31,529 nt of DNA from IMG/VR virus record IMGVR_UViG_3300037170_000022, positions 1 through 31,529 of that record. One strand, 5' to 3'. How positions within the stretch are numbered: position 1 is the first letter of the stretch; every line of letters begins with the position of its first letter. Below are positions 1 through 7,988 of the stretch, piece after piece. Below the pieces are notes generated by a model that was not told the DNA's origin, did no database searches, and saw only the letters and a program-made list of their open reading frames with translations. The DNA comes from a virus. The translations under genes and the position numbers were made by a program.

Positions 1-2
1 TC

Positions 3-1385
3 ATCGTTGAGGATTTTGTCACGGCGGTCGTCGGCGCGTTCATGCCGGAAGCCGAGCCGTGGTGCGAGCGCGGGCCGGGCATGGACCTGCCGGGCGGCGC
101 CGAAGGGCCGGTTTGGCGCAAGGTCCGCGACCAGATCAAGAAGGACGATCAGGCGATCTTCGCCGCGATGAAGGCGTCGAACCTTTATCCTGAAATCCCG
201 AAAGCCTTCAACCCTGACCTCGCGATCGGCACGGCTGCCGTGTGGGTCGAGCGCCCGCATCCGGCCTCGGCGATCACGGTTTCAGCCATTCCTTTCCGAG
301 AACTCGAAATCGACCTCGGACCCTATGGCGAGGTCGACTACCGCGCCGCCGTGCGTTTCACTAGGAACCACTACGTCCGCGAACTCGTTGGCGAGGAAGT
401 GTGGAAGAAGGTGCCTCCCGAGGTCAAGAAGAAGCACGAGGACAAGCCGTCCGACCGGACGCAGGTGATTTGGGCCTTCTGGCGTGATTGGGAGGACAAA
501 TCGGACGAGGTTTGGCAGCACGTCATCATGATTGGCAACGAGGTCATTCACGACGCCAAATGTGTCGGCGAGGGCTCGTGCCCGTTGCTGGTCATGCGAT
601 TTGGCGCGACGGCAGACTGGCCGCACGGCGTCGGTCCGCTGATCAAGGGCCTGCCGAGTTTCCGCCAGATCGACGAACTCGAATATATGCGGACGGTTCA
701 CGCCGCGCGCTCGATCATGCCGCCGATCACGTACCCCGACGATTCCTTCGCCGCCGTCGAACAGGGCGTCGAGGAAGACATGGCCTATCCGATTCGGCCG
801 GGCTCCGAGGGCGCCGTCAAACCGATCTTCACGGTGCCACCGCCCGAGGTCGCAAACTACGCCTATCAGGAGAAGATCAAGAAGCTGCGCAAGCTGTTCT
901 TCGTCGACTACCCCGAGCAGACCGGCGACACGCCGCCAACGCTCGGCCAGTGGCTCGACGAGATGGCGCGCGCGCAGCGCCGCCTTGGGACGCCCGGTCT
1001 GCCGTTCTGGCGCGAGGGGCCGGCGCAGATTTTCCTCCGCTTCAAGTGGCTGCTTGAGAAGGCCGGCGCGATTCAGCCGATCCGCGTTGACGGCCGCGCC
1101 GTCGCGACCATGCCGCGCAATCCGGCGCAGGCCGCCGCCGAACAGCAGGAAGTCGGGATGGCGATCAAGGCGCTGCAAATCATCGCGCCAACCTTCCCCG
1201 AGGAATTCAAGATGTACTGTGACGGCGCCGGAACGATGAAGGCGATCGTCGACAAGATGCGCGTCGGCCTGATCAAGTGGCGCAATCCCGACCAGGTCAA
1301 ACAGGCAACCGCGGCGATCGCCCAACTGGCCGGCGCGCGCCATGCTGGAGCGCCGCCCAACGAGACCCCAGGGCCTGTCTCATGA
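3..1385 (+). CDS. Portal (head-to-tail connector) protein, 5' end cut by window edge
   Basis: The reading frame is open from base 3, before the first ATG at 42, so the N-terminus lies outside the window and about 460 residues are visible. The sequence fits the podoviral head-to-tail connector family (PF12236, T7 gp8 type). It has the central stretch GPLIKGLPSFRQIDELEYM, followed by AARSIMPPI and a C-terminal helical region with QRRLGTPGLPFW and NPAQAAAEQQE. Family knowledge: the portal forms a dodecameric ring at one capsid vertex, through which DNA is packaged and ejected. The next gene starts inside the stop codon (ATGA at 1382-1385), which points to translational coupling. Terminase genes would be expected upstream but are not in the window. 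Confidence 0.88.
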   Translation: MVEDFVTAVVGAFMPEAEPWCERGPGMDLPGGAEGPVWRKVRDQIKKDDQAIFAAMKASNLYPEIPKAFNPDLAIGTAAVWVERPHPASAITVSAIPFRELEIDLGPYGEVDYRAAVRFTRNHYVRELVGEEVWKKVPPEVKKKHEDKPSDRTQVIWAFWRDWEDKSDEVWQHVIMIGNEVIHDAKCVGEGSCPLLVMRFGATADWPHGVGPLIKGLPSFRQIDELEYMRTVHAARSIMPPITYPDDSFAAVEQGVEEDMAYPIRPGSEGAVKPIFTVPPPEVANYAYQEKIKKLRKLFFVDYPEQTGDTPPTLGQWLDEMARAQRRLGTPGLPFWREGPAQIFLRFKWLLEKAGAIQPIRVDGRAVATMPRNPAQAAAEQQEVGMAIKALQIIAPTFPEEFKMYCDGAGTMKAIVDKMRVGLIKWRNPDQVKQATAAIAQLAGARHAGAPPNETPGPVS

Positions 1386-1750
1386 ACGAAGTTTCCGACG
1401 ACGATCTAAAACTGGCGATCGACCGCATTGCGCGCACGCCCGACGGCGTGACGCTCTACCTCTATTTGCAGAAGGCGCTCTGCGGCGTCATCAGCGATGG
1501 GTCAGAGAGATCATTGCAAGCCGACCACGGTCGCCGCAGTTTTGCGCGTGATCTAATGGCCCTGATGGCCGAGGGAATTGCTCTAAGTGACCGAAGCCGC
1601 CCCGTCACCTTCCGTCTCGCCAGCGCCGTCGAGCGCTCCGGCCGTCGCATCCCCGGCGCCCGTCTCGTCAGCCGCGACGACTACGTCCCCGGCTTCTCCG
1701 ACCCCGACGCCGACCCCAACTCCCACGCCGACTCCGGCCGCTCCGAGTAA
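1382..1750 (+). CDS. Bbp19-like small phage protein
   Basis: This encodes 122 aa, starting at the ATG that overlaps the portal stop by 4 bases. The N-terminal 65 residues carry the pattern of the Bbp19-like family found beside portal genes of BPP-1-type phages: DDLKLAIDRIARTPDGVTLYLYLQ, then LQADHGRRSFARDLMALM. The role of this family is not established. The frame stays open well past the conserved part and overlaps the scaffold gene by 164 bases (1587-1750). That C-terminal tail is rich in S, R, D and P, and may be a by-product of the overlap rather than a selected sequence. The identity rests on the motif and the position between portal and scaffold. Confidence 0.7.
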   Translation: MNEVSDDDLKLAIDRIARTPDGVTLYLYLQKALCGVISDGSERSLQADHGRRSFARDLMALMAEGIALSDRSRPVTFRLASAVERSGRRIPGARLVSRDDYVPGFSDPDADPNSHADSGRSE

Positions 1751-2411
1751 CGAGCGGCCGGCTTATATCCCCGAGGCGTATTGGGACGCCGCCGCCGGCA
1801 AAGTCAAGGACGCCGAGTTCGCCGCCCACTTCAACGAATTGCAGACGCGCGTCGCCGCCGATGAATCGCGCCGGTTGACGCTCCCGGCCAAGCCGGAAGA
1901 CTACAAGATCGAACTGCCGAAGGATTTCACTCTGCCGCAAGGCGTCGAGTTCAAGATCGACGCCGACAATCCGTTGTGGGCGCAAGGCCAGCAATGGGCG
2001 CAGAAAAACGGCCTGACGCAGGAAGCTTTCCAGGAAGCCATTGCCCTCGTCGCCGGCGACCGCGTCGGCACCGCCGCGCAGATCGAACAGGCGCGCAAGG
2101 CCGAGATCGGCAAGCTTGGCGCCAATGGCCCGGCGCGCGTCACCGCGATCCAGACCTGGGCGCAGGGCCTGCTCGGCCAGGAGCCCGGCGCGCGCTTCGT
2201 CTCGCGCCTGTTCACCGCCGCCGACGTCCAGATGGCCGAATCGCTGATCGCCAAGTTCACCGGCTCGGGCACGTTCAAGAGCGGCGGACGCGAGCCGCCG
2301 GAAGCGTTTGGTAAGCTGTCCGAGGAAGCCTACGGCAAGCTCAGCCTGCCGGAACGCCTCGACTACGCGCGCGCCCAAACGGCTGCGAAGCTAGGCAAGA
2401 AGGTCGCCTGA
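1587..2411 (+). CDS. Capsid assembly scaffold protein
   Basis: This encodes 274 aa from a GTG start preceded by GAGGGA at 1571-1576. Residues 1-55 are almost only A, S, P, T and V and contain a run of Thr-Pro dipeptides. They are followed by RPAYIPEAYWDAAAGKVKD, a segment typical of phage scaffolds lying directly before the capsid gene. The rest is charged and probably helical, with many E, K, A and Q, and the C-terminus is basic. Known role of such proteins: to guide procapsid assembly and then leave. The position upstream of the major capsid gene supports the call. The low-complexity N-terminus is encoded over the tail of the Bbp19-like frame. Confidence 0.75.
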   Translation: MTEAAPSPSVSPAPSSAPAVASPAPVSSAATTTSPASPTPTPTPTPTPTPAAPSNERPAYIPEAYWDAAAGKVKDAEFAAHFNELQTRVAADESRRLTLPAKPEDYKIELPKDFTLPQGVEFKIDADNPLWAQGQQWAQKNGLTQEAFQEAIALVAGDRVGTAAQIEQARKAEIGKLGANGPARVTAIQTWAQGLLGQEPGARFVSRLFTAADVQMAESLIAKFTGSGTFKSGGREPPEAFGKLSEEAYGKLSLPERLDYARAQTAAKLGKKVA

Positions 2412-2412
2412 C

Positions 2413-2631
2413 ATGACCGTTTTCGTCGCCACCTTCGTCGACCAGGCCTTCGACAAGAAGTCGGCCGAGGTCACCTATATCGCGCGCATGCTGCGCAAGA
2501 TGGCCGACGATGTCCAAAAGACGCAGGGGACGGTCAGCGCCGCGACCTCCGTGCTGCTTCCCAACGCGGCGGGAACGGCGAACACCGCTGTCGCTTCGTG
2601 GACCTACACGGCAAGCGCGTCCAATCCGTGA
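2413..2631 (+). CDS. Small protein between scaffold and capsid genes
   Basis: This encodes 72 aa, starting one base after the scaffold stop. The N-terminal half is charged (residues 1-35, including KKSAEVTYIARMLRKMADD) and the C-terminal half is small and polar (SAATSVLLPNAAG, then ASWTYTASASNP). I do not recognise a family. Position and size suggest a minor head or capsid-assembly protein. Codon use matches its neighbours, and the tight spacing on both sides (1 and 17 bases) supports a real gene. Confidence 0.6.
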   Translation: MTVFVATFVDQAFDKKSAEVTYIARMLRKMADDVQKTQGTVSAATSVLLPNAAGTANTAVASWTYTASASNP

Positions 2632-2648
2632 TCTGAAAGGGAATTCCG

Positions 2649-3602
2649 ATGGCCGTCTCGAACCTCATGACCCTCACGGAATACGCCAAGGGAATGGCGC
2701 CGGAGGACGTTCGCCGCCCCGTGATCGAGATGTTCACGCAGTACAGCGACGTTTTCGAGGTCATGCCCTTTGAAGGGCTCAAGGGATCGAAGTACGTCGG
2801 CTACCGCGAAGCCGCGCTGGCTACGCCGGTGTTCCGCGCCGTCAACGAGGCGTCTTCGTCCGGGCATGGCGTGATCTCGCCGTTCGACGAGGCGACCTAC
2901 ATCATCGACCACGACATCGACATCGACCGTGCGATCCAGGATCGCTTCGGCCCCGAGCGGCGCAATTACGAAGAGCGAATGGGTATCACCGCCTTCGCCC
3001 GCCTGTGGATCGACACCTTCGTCAAGGGCGATCAGTCGGTCAACGCGCGCGTCTTCAACGGCCTCCAGGTCCGCGCGCAGAAGTTCGGCCGGCTCTACTA
3101 CAACTCGACGGCCTCCGGCGGCGCGGCCCTGTCGCTCGCCAACCTCGACACGATGCTCAACAACCTGTCGGGCAAGTCCGGCACGCGCTACCTATTCGTT
3201 CCCTTCCTGTCGCTGCCGCTGTGGATTCAGGCGGCGCGCAACCAGGCGCTGACCGGCTACGTCATGCAGACCTGGGACGAGATCGGGCGGCCGAAACTGA
3301 CCTACGCAGGCATCCGGCTTCTCTACGGCTACCCCAAGGACGACCAGGTTCCCGTCCTCCAGTTCAACGAAGTCGCCTACGGCACCGGCTCGGCGGTCAC
3401 GTCGTCGATCTACGGCATGACCCTCGGCGAAGGGATGTTGCGCGGCATCTACGTCCGCAACCTGACGCCCGAAGACGTCGGCCTGCTGGAAGACAGAAAA
3501 ACGTATAGGACCCACATCTCTTGGGACGTCGGCCTGGTCGACGAGTTCAAGTATTGCCTGACTCGGATGACGAGTTGGACAAATGCTCCCATCGTTGCTT
3601 GA
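2649..3602 (+). CDS. Major capsid protein
   Basis: This encodes 317 aa, with AAAGGGA upstream of the ATG. It resembles the major capsid proteins of BPP-1-like podoviruses. The N-terminal part contains TLTEYAKGMAPEDVRRPVIEM. The C-terminal segment is a strand-rich run ending in the conserved style GLLEDRKTYRTHISWDVGLV and then TRMTSW. Family knowledge: an HK97-fold shell protein made as hundreds of copies per head. It lies after scaffold and portal as expected. There is no long delta domain, in keeping with a separate scaffold gene. A relic of an HNH endonuclease follows after 5 bases. Confidence 0.85.
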   Translation: MAVSNLMTLTEYAKGMAPEDVRRPVIEMFTQYSDVFEVMPFEGLKGSKYVGYREAALATPVFRAVNEASSSGHGVISPFDEATYIIDHDIDIDRAIQDRFGPERRNYEERMGITAFARLWIDTFVKGDQSVNARVFNGLQVRAQKFGRLYYNSTASGGAALSLANLDTMLNNLSGKSGTRYLFVPFLSLPLWIQAARNQALTGYVMQTWDEIGRPKLTYAGIRLLYGYPKDDQVPVLQFNEVAYGTGSAVTSSIYGMTLGEGMLRGIYVRNLTPEDVGLLEDRKTYRTHISWDVGLVDEFKYCLTRMTSWTNAPIVA

Positions 3603-3607
3603 AGAAA

Positions 3608-3770
3608 ATGCTTACTTATCAAAGACTTAGAGAATTGCTCGATTACGAGCCGCAGACCGGAAAGTTCTTCTGGAAGGTCAGGACGGCTCGTTGCGTCAAG
3701 AGAGGCGGCGCACGCGGCCTACGTTGAGAAGGCCAACGAGATTTTTGGCGAGTTCGCCCGAGCGGCATGA
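3608..3770 (+). pseudogene. Relic of an HNH/AP2-type homing endonuclease
   Basis: Two fragments of the same family lie side by side in different frames. From 3608 the frame reads MLTYQRLRELLDY, then TGKFFWKVR, the usual N-terminus of phage HNH endonucleases; it stops at 3727. From about 3702, one frame over, the DNA reads EAAHAAYVEKANEIFGEFARAA and stops at 3770. This is the usual C-terminus after the AP2-like DNA-binding domain. The catalytic HNH core, which would lie between them, is missing. An intact gene has therefore lost its centre by a deletion that also shifted the frame. It sits 5 bases after the capsid gene, a common insertion place for phage homing endonucleases. Confidence 0.75.
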
Positions 3771-3782
3771 GAGGATACGACG

Positions 3783-4310
3783 ATGGGTGACAGAACCTAC
3801 GCAGTCGACGCCAACAACTTCCTGTCCGACGGCGCCGCCGCTCTGACGGTATCCGGTTACGCGCAGTATGGCGGCGCGGACGGCATCATCGATTGTGGCG
3901 GCAACCAGAACATCACGGTTACGCTGCCCTCGATCGCCGCCTCGTCCAGCATCACGCCGCAGCAACAGCGCATTGACGCCGCTGTGGTTATCGATGTCAC
4001 CGCAATCGTCGTCACGTCGGGCTGCTACTACAAGCTGATGGTGCTGGTCTCGAACGACCCGGCTTTCGGCGCCACGAACGTCATGCTGGCCGGCGCGCTC
4101 CAGCTTGCCATCGCCGGCACCGGCGACGTCCCCAACAACTTCACCCCGCCGGCGGTCCCCGCGATCGGCGGCAACCGCTACGAGATTCTGTTCTCCAACG
4201 AGCAGAACAACGTCAAGTACGAGTACGTCAAGCTGTACGTCGTCCTTGGCGGCTCGAACGCCTCCATCACCTTCAAGGCCTTTATGGCCATCCTCCCGGC
4301 GATGCAGTAA
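3783..4310 (+). CDS. Probable capsid cement protein (Bbp16-like)
   Basis: This encodes 175 aa, with GAGAGGA before the ATG. The protein is mostly short strands and small residues, ending with YEYVKLYVVLGGSNASITF. In BPP-1 the gene beside the capsid gene codes for the Bbp16 jelly-roll cement protein, and the strand pattern and C-terminal style here are similar. Family knowledge: such proteins sit on the capsid surface and stabilise it. The call combines position and style and is not a firm homology. Another kind of head decoration protein is possible. Confidence 0.5.
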   Translation: MGDRTYAVDANNFLSDGAAALTVSGYAQYGGADGIIDCGGNQNITVTLPSIAASSSITPQQQRIDAAVVIDVTAIVVTSGCYYKLMVLVSNDPAFGATNVMLAGALQLAIAGTGDVPNNFTPPAVPAIGGNRYEILFSNEQNNVKYEYVKLYVVLGGSNASITFKAFMAILPAMQ

Positions 4311-4311
4311 C

Positions 4312-4872
4312 ATGGTCGAAGCGATCCAACTCAACGAGTACGTCAAGCTCTCGAACGTCGGGCCGGGGCTGGCCGCGATGGCCGACCGCGAACGTTCGAT
4401 GGTCTATCTGTGGGACTGCGGTCCGACCGCGCCGAGCGCTCCCAAGCGCCCGGTTGCCCCGCGCGGCAAGGAAGGCGACCCGGAGTTTGATCTCGCAATG
4501 GTCGACTTCCGTCAGGCGCTTCTCGACTACGAGGCCGACCTGCGAACCTACGGCGCCCGCAAGGACGAGTTCGCCAAGTGGCAGACGCAGAACGGCGGCC
4601 CCTTCGAGATCAAGATGTGGTCGGTCGACGCGCGCGACGCGCTGGAGATCGATGAGCGGGTGGTCAAGGAAGGGCGCCAGCCGGCGAAGCGCTACTTCAT
4701 TTCGTCGCGCACGCGCGGCTTCGAGTCGCTGCCCAACCAGGGCTTGCCTGGCGCGATGAAGCCCGGCAAGGCCCATTTCGACAATCTGAACCGCGAACGC
4801 GCGGGCGAGGCTGACCTCGATGAAGCCCGCCGCTCCGACCCGGTATTCGGCTCCAGGGAGATGCGAGCATGA
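4312..4872 (+). CDS. Unrecognised virion-region protein
   Basis: This encodes 186 aa from the ATG two bases after the previous stop. An in-frame extension upstream to 4105 exists but runs through the cement gene and is not used. The protein is charged, with a proline-rich stretch near residue 40 and a helical middle (DYEADLRTYGARKDEFAKW). The C-terminal half contains KRYFISSRTRGFESLPNQG. No signal peptide or membrane segment is seen. I do not recognise a family. The ATGA overlap with the next gene (4869-4872) shows that the two are co-translated. Confidence 0.6.
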   Translation: MVEAIQLNEYVKLSNVGPGLAAMADRERSMVYLWDCGPTAPSAPKRPVAPRGKEGDPEFDLAMVDFRQALLDYEADLRTYGARKDEFAKWQTQNGGPFEIKMWSVDARDALEIDERVVKEGRQPAKRYFISSRTRGFESLPNQGLPGAMKPGKAHFDNLNRERAGEADLDEARRSDPVFGSREMRA

Positions 4873-5489
4873 ACACGAAACACTGGCTCATTGGCGCCCT
4901 TACCGCCGCCGCGCTCGCCATCAGCCTGGCCGCCCCGGCCTCGGCCGGCGCAATTCTCTGCACGCCGCGCAACATGCCCGATGGCAACGCCGGGACTGTT
5001 GGCGGCACGAACTCCGCTGTCCCGTCGCAGACGCTCTACACGCTCAACTCCGAAGGTTGCGCTGCGGTTTCTAACCAGGACGTCGGCTACTTCAAGTCGC
5101 AGGGATGGTTCCCCGGCCCGAACCTGTTCTCCGTCTCGCTGGTCGGCATCACCGCGCAGACGACCGCCGCTCAGGCGCCCGTCCTTCCGGCGGGGTCCTA
5201 CATCGTCGGCCTCGTCATTCAGGAAACGGCCGGACAGGCTGTGACCGGCGGATTGGACATCGGCATCGCCGGTTCGTCTGACGCGACGATTGCTTCGGCC
5301 GTGACCTGCGCGGCGAGCTGTCTCGTCCACGTCGCCGACTCGGCGATCTTGGTTCGCACCGTCGGCGCGACGACCACCGGCACGGGCGTGCCGAAGGCCT
5401 TCCCGATCTACATCAATGCCCACACCAATTGGTCGGATGCGGCAAAGGTCAACCTGACCGTTTTCTACAGCCTGTATTCCCCGACCTGA
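4869..5489 (+). CDS. Exported or virion protein with Sec signal peptide
   Basis: This encodes 206 aa. The N-terminus MNTKHWLIGALTAAALAISL is a classic signal peptide: positive start, hydrophobic core, then APASA before residue 28. After it come four or more cysteines (near residues 31, 58 and 140-145) and many strand-forming small residues. I do not recognise a family. The start overlaps the upstream stop by 4 bases. A signal peptide is unusual for a gene inside a head/tail operon. If used, the product would be made in the cytoplasm but end in the periplasm or outside. The alternative is a virion protein whose hydrophobic N-terminus has another role. Confidence 0.6.
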   Translation: MNTKHWLIGALTAAALAISLAAPASAGAILCTPRNMPDGNAGTVGGTNSAVPSQTLYTLNSEGCAAVSNQDVGYFKSQGWFPGPNLFSVSLVGITAQTTAAQAPVLPAGSYIVGLVIQETAGQAVTGGLDIGIAGSSDATIASAVTCAASCLVHVADSAILVRTVGATTTGTGVPKAFPIYINAHTNWSDAAKVNLTVFYSLYSPT

Positions 5490-5498
5490 GACGAAACG

Positions 5499-6038
5499 AT
5501 GGCGACTGTCGCACTTCAAAAGATCGACGCCAACGTTGCAATGGGGCAACAGCAGTCGATCTTTGGCCCCGTGACGGGCGCTCTCTATATCGTCGACCCG
5601 CTCGGCCGCGTTGTCGTATCGACCCTTGACTCGCCGACGCTCGTGGCCCAAGGCTGGGCATACGCCGAACTCGAATATCTGACGGGCGCCCCTAACAACG
5701 GGGTCGCAACGGTAAACTTTGGCGTGTTTCCAGGTTCCCCCAACACTCAGGTCACGATCGTCGCTGCCGACGCCTACGATCCGGCGGCGACCCTCCTGGC
5801 AGCCATCACGCCAATCGCGACCGGCGATCACTCCGCCGACGAGCACTCGGCCGACCCGCCGATGGTTTCGGCACAGGTTGTCGCCGGGAACATCGTGATC
5901 AACGCTGCGGCGAGCGGGCGCGACTGGCCGACGCCGGCCGGGACGCCGTTTGGTGGGGCCGCCAGTCAGCAGCCGATCGGGCTCCAGCAGCCGCAGCCCT
6001 ACGGCGCGTGGTCGGTCGCCTGGTCCTTCAATTCGTAG
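5499..6038 (+). CDS. Unrecognised virion-region protein
   Basis: This encodes 179 aa. It has the look of a beta-sandwich decoration or fibre protein: short strands, many V, T, A and P, no long helix. A D/H-rich segment (GDHSADEHSADPP) lies near residues 107-120, and a proline/glutamine-rich patch (QQPIGLQQPQPYGAW) lies near the C-terminus. It starts 9 bases after the previous stop. There is no signal peptide. I do not recognise a family. A structural role is inferred from its place between the cement and tail-tube genes. Confidence 0.55.
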   Translation: MATVALQKIDANVAMGQQQSIFGPVTGALYIVDPLGRVVVSTLDSPTLVAQGWAYAELEYLTGAPNNGVATVNFGVFPGSPNTQVTIVAADAYDPAATLLAAITPIATGDHSADEHSADPPMVSAQVVAGNIVINAAASGRDWPTPAGTPFGGAASQQPIGLQQPQPYGAWSVAWSFNS

Positions 6039-6047
6039 GAGAGATTG

Positions 6048-6713
6048 ATGCTCGCCATCCAAGGGTACTCCACCGGCAACGGCCTGGAAATTGAAGCCAA
6101 CACGAACGCCATGCGCGTCAACGAGCGCGGCATCAACGTCGGCGCCTACGGCTCCTATTCGGCCTCGGCGGTCAACGGCACGACCGTCATGGCTGCGGGC
6201 CTTGCCGCCGCCGCCCCAATTTTTGCGCTGCGCAGCGCCGCCGCGGCCGGGCCGCTCGTGGTCATCCGGCGCGTGCGATTCGAGGCCAACGTCGGCACGA
6301 CCGCTTTTGCCAACACGCCCGGCTACTTCCAGTTGTTCGTTGCTCGGGCCTTCTCGGCTTCCGACACCGGCGGCGCGGCGGCGACCCTGACCACGAACAA
6401 CGCCAAGCGCCGCACCGCCTTTGGCACGACCGCGCTCCAGGACTTCCGCTATTCCCAGGCCGCGACGCTGACTGCCGGCACGCGCACGCTCGACTCGACG
6501 CCCATCGCCAGCGTAGTCACGCAGAATGTCGCGACGGCCGGCGCCCAGCTTGTCCCGCCGACTGATCTTTTGCGCTACGGTCCCGACGCATGGCCGCTGA
6601 TCCTGGCCGCGAACGAAGGCATCGTCATTCAGGCGACGGTCCCGGCGACCGGCGTGTGGAACTTCTCCGTCTCGGTCGATTGGGACGAAGTTGCGGCGAC
6701 CGGCACCATCTGA
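6048..6713 (+). CDS. Unrecognised probable virion protein
   Basis: This encodes 221 aa. I chose the ATG at 6048 over a TTG one codon upstream because AGGAGAG ends 4 bases before it. The sequence is strand-rich and ends in WNFSVSVDWDEVAATGTI, a closing-strand style often seen in jelly-roll virion proteins. VIRRVRFEANVGTTAFANTPGYFQLFVARAF-like strands lie in the middle, split here by family-neutral small residues. There is no signal peptide. I do not recognise a family. A possible intrinsic terminator follows, so this may be the last gene of the head sub-operon. Confidence 0.55.
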   Translation: MLAIQGYSTGNGLEIEANTNAMRVNERGINVGAYGSYSASAVNGTTVMAAGLAAAAPIFALRSAAAAGPLVVIRRVRFEANVGTTAFANTPGYFQLFVARAFSASDTGGAAATLTTNNAKRRTAFGTTALQDFRYSQAATLTAGTRTLDSTPIASVVTQNVATAGAQLVPPTDLLRYGPDAWPLILAANEGIVIQATVPATGVWNFSVSVDWDEVAATGTI

Positions 6714-6736
6714 GGCTTGCCGAGGAACAACGCGAG

Positions 6737-6769
6737 AGGCGGCCGCGCGAAATCGCCGCCGCCTTTTTT
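6737..6769 (+). terminator. Probable intrinsic terminator after the head gene block
   Basis: AGGCGGC (6737-6743) pairs perfectly with GCCGCCT (6758-6764) across a 14-base loop and is followed by a run of six T (6764-6769). It lies in the 66-base gap after the 6048-6713 gene and just before the ribosome binding site of the next gene. That fits partial termination between head and tail genes. The loop is rather long, so efficiency is uncertain. Confidence 0.55.
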
Positions 6770-6782
6770 GTTGGAGTGGATG

Positions 6783-7217
6783 ATGAAAAAGCTGCTCACC
6801 ACGCTCACGGTTTGGCTGTTGTCGGCCTCGCTCGCTTGCGCTCAGATTTGGTTCCCGACACCGAACTCAAGCGTGAACGCGCCAAGCTCTGTGCAGATGT
6901 GCCTCAACCCGGCCGGGACCGCGACGTGCGCCGCGGTGCCCGCCAAGACGAACTACCTCACGGGCTATGACATTGAGGCGGCCGGCGCGACTGCCGCGGC
7001 TGTGGTCAACCCGACCATCACAGGCCTTCTTGGCGGCACGCGCACGATGACGTTCGCCGCGCCGTTGGGCGCCGTCGTGGCCGCACAGCCGCTGATGCAG
7101 ACCTTCAACCCGCCGCTCCAGGGGTCCGCCGTCAACACGGCGATCTCCGTGTCGATGCCCGCTCTCGGCGCTGGCGCTACGAACGCGACCGTCAACGCGC
7201 AGTGCTTCTACCAGTAG
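6783..7217 (+). CDS. Exported or virion protein with Sec signal peptide
   Basis: This encodes 144 aa. Two adjacent ATGs exist (6780 and 6783). GGAG at 6773-6776 gives a better distance to the second. The start MKKLLTTLTVWLLSASLACA is a clear signal peptide with a likely cut after ACA. The mature part is strand-rich and contains two cysteines early (CLNPAGTATC) and one near the end. I do not recognise a family. It is the second signal-peptide protein in the virion operon. It follows a probable terminator and directly precedes tail tubular protein A. Confidence 0.6.
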   Translation: MKKLLTTLTVWLLSASLACAQIWFPTPNSSVNAPSSVQMCLNPAGTATCAAVPAKTNYLTGYDIEAAGATAAAVVNPTITGLLGGTRTMTFAAPLGAVVAAQPLMQTFNPPLQGSAVNTAISVSMPALGAGATNATVNAQCFYQ

Positions 7218-7256
7218 ATCATTGCGTGAGCCCTGCCGTGCGGAGAAAGGTGCGGC

Positions 7257-7982
7257 ATGGCTTACCAGTTCCCGCTCGACGAGCTTGGCATCGTCAACCG
7301 CGCCTTGTCAGCTACCGGCGACAACCAAGTCGCCCAAGCTGACGACGGTTCTGACGAGTGGAACACCTGCGACCCCGCCTATCAGGCGGGCCTAGGGTAC
7401 GCTGCGGAAAGCCATAGCTGGGGATTTGCCAAGCAAGTCTTGACGCTGACCGCCAGTCCGACGGCGCCGCAAGACGTGACGTGGGACACGGCCTACCCGA
7501 TCCCGAGCGATTGCGTCCACATCATCTGGATCAAGATCAACCAGGACGCACCGACGGTCAACACGCCGACGCTGACGCTGTACGACATTATGGGGACGCC
7601 GAGCGGCCCTGTCATCGTCTGCAACGCCCAAGGCGGGCCGCCGCCGCCCGCCGCGCCGCAGGTCCCTGCGACCGTCACGCTCTGCTACATCTCGAACTCA
7701 GGGGCGCTGTGCGATTCGACCAACGGCACGCCGACGCTTCTGCTCGCCCTGCAATCCTTCGTCATGTCCGGCATCTACCGCGGGCTCCACGAGGACCCTG
7801 GCGAGGCCGACAAGATGTGGATGGCCGGCGAAAAGATGCTCCAGATGGCGCGCACGCGCTACGACCAGCAGAAACCGAAGCGGCAGTTTTTCAATTCGCG
7901 CATGGCCGCCGCGCGCCGCGTCCGCCGCCCGTGGCCGCCCAACGGCCTGAACAATTGGGGCGGCAGCGGCGGACCGGGTTGA
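7257..7982 (+). CDS. Tail tubular protein A (T7 gp11-like)
   Basis: This encodes 241 aa with GGAGAAAGG upstream of the ATG. The N-terminus (LDELGIVNRALSATGDNQV) and the helix WGFAKQVLTLTASP, followed by PSDCVHIIWIK, match the gatekeeper tail-tube A family of podoviruses. Family knowledge: twelve copies form the ring between the portal and the nozzle. A proline-rich linker (GGPPPPAAPQVP) near residues 125-136 is an insertion-like feature. The C-terminus is basic and ends in a W/G/P-rich tail. It is followed after 6 bases by tail tubular protein B, the usual order. Confidence 0.75.
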   Translation: MAYQFPLDELGIVNRALSATGDNQVAQADDGSDEWNTCDPAYQAGLGYAAESHSWGFAKQVLTLTASPTAPQDVTWDTAYPIPSDCVHIIWIKINQDAPTVNTPTLTLYDIMGTPSGPVIVCNAQGGPPPPAAPQVPATVTLCYISNSGALCDSTNGTPTLLLALQSFVMSGIYRGLHEDPGEADKMWMAGEKMLQMARTRYDQQKPKRQFFNSRMAAARRVRRPWPPNGLNNWGGSGGPG

Positions 7983-7988
7983 TAGCCG

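Noticed and set aside
282-1343. Long - strand open frame of 353 codons
   Set aside because: It is a GC-rich shadow of the portal gene, full of R, D, V and L, with no ribosome binding site and no family resemblance. The same holds for the other long - strand frames under virion genes (such as 4692-6062 and 15732-17741).
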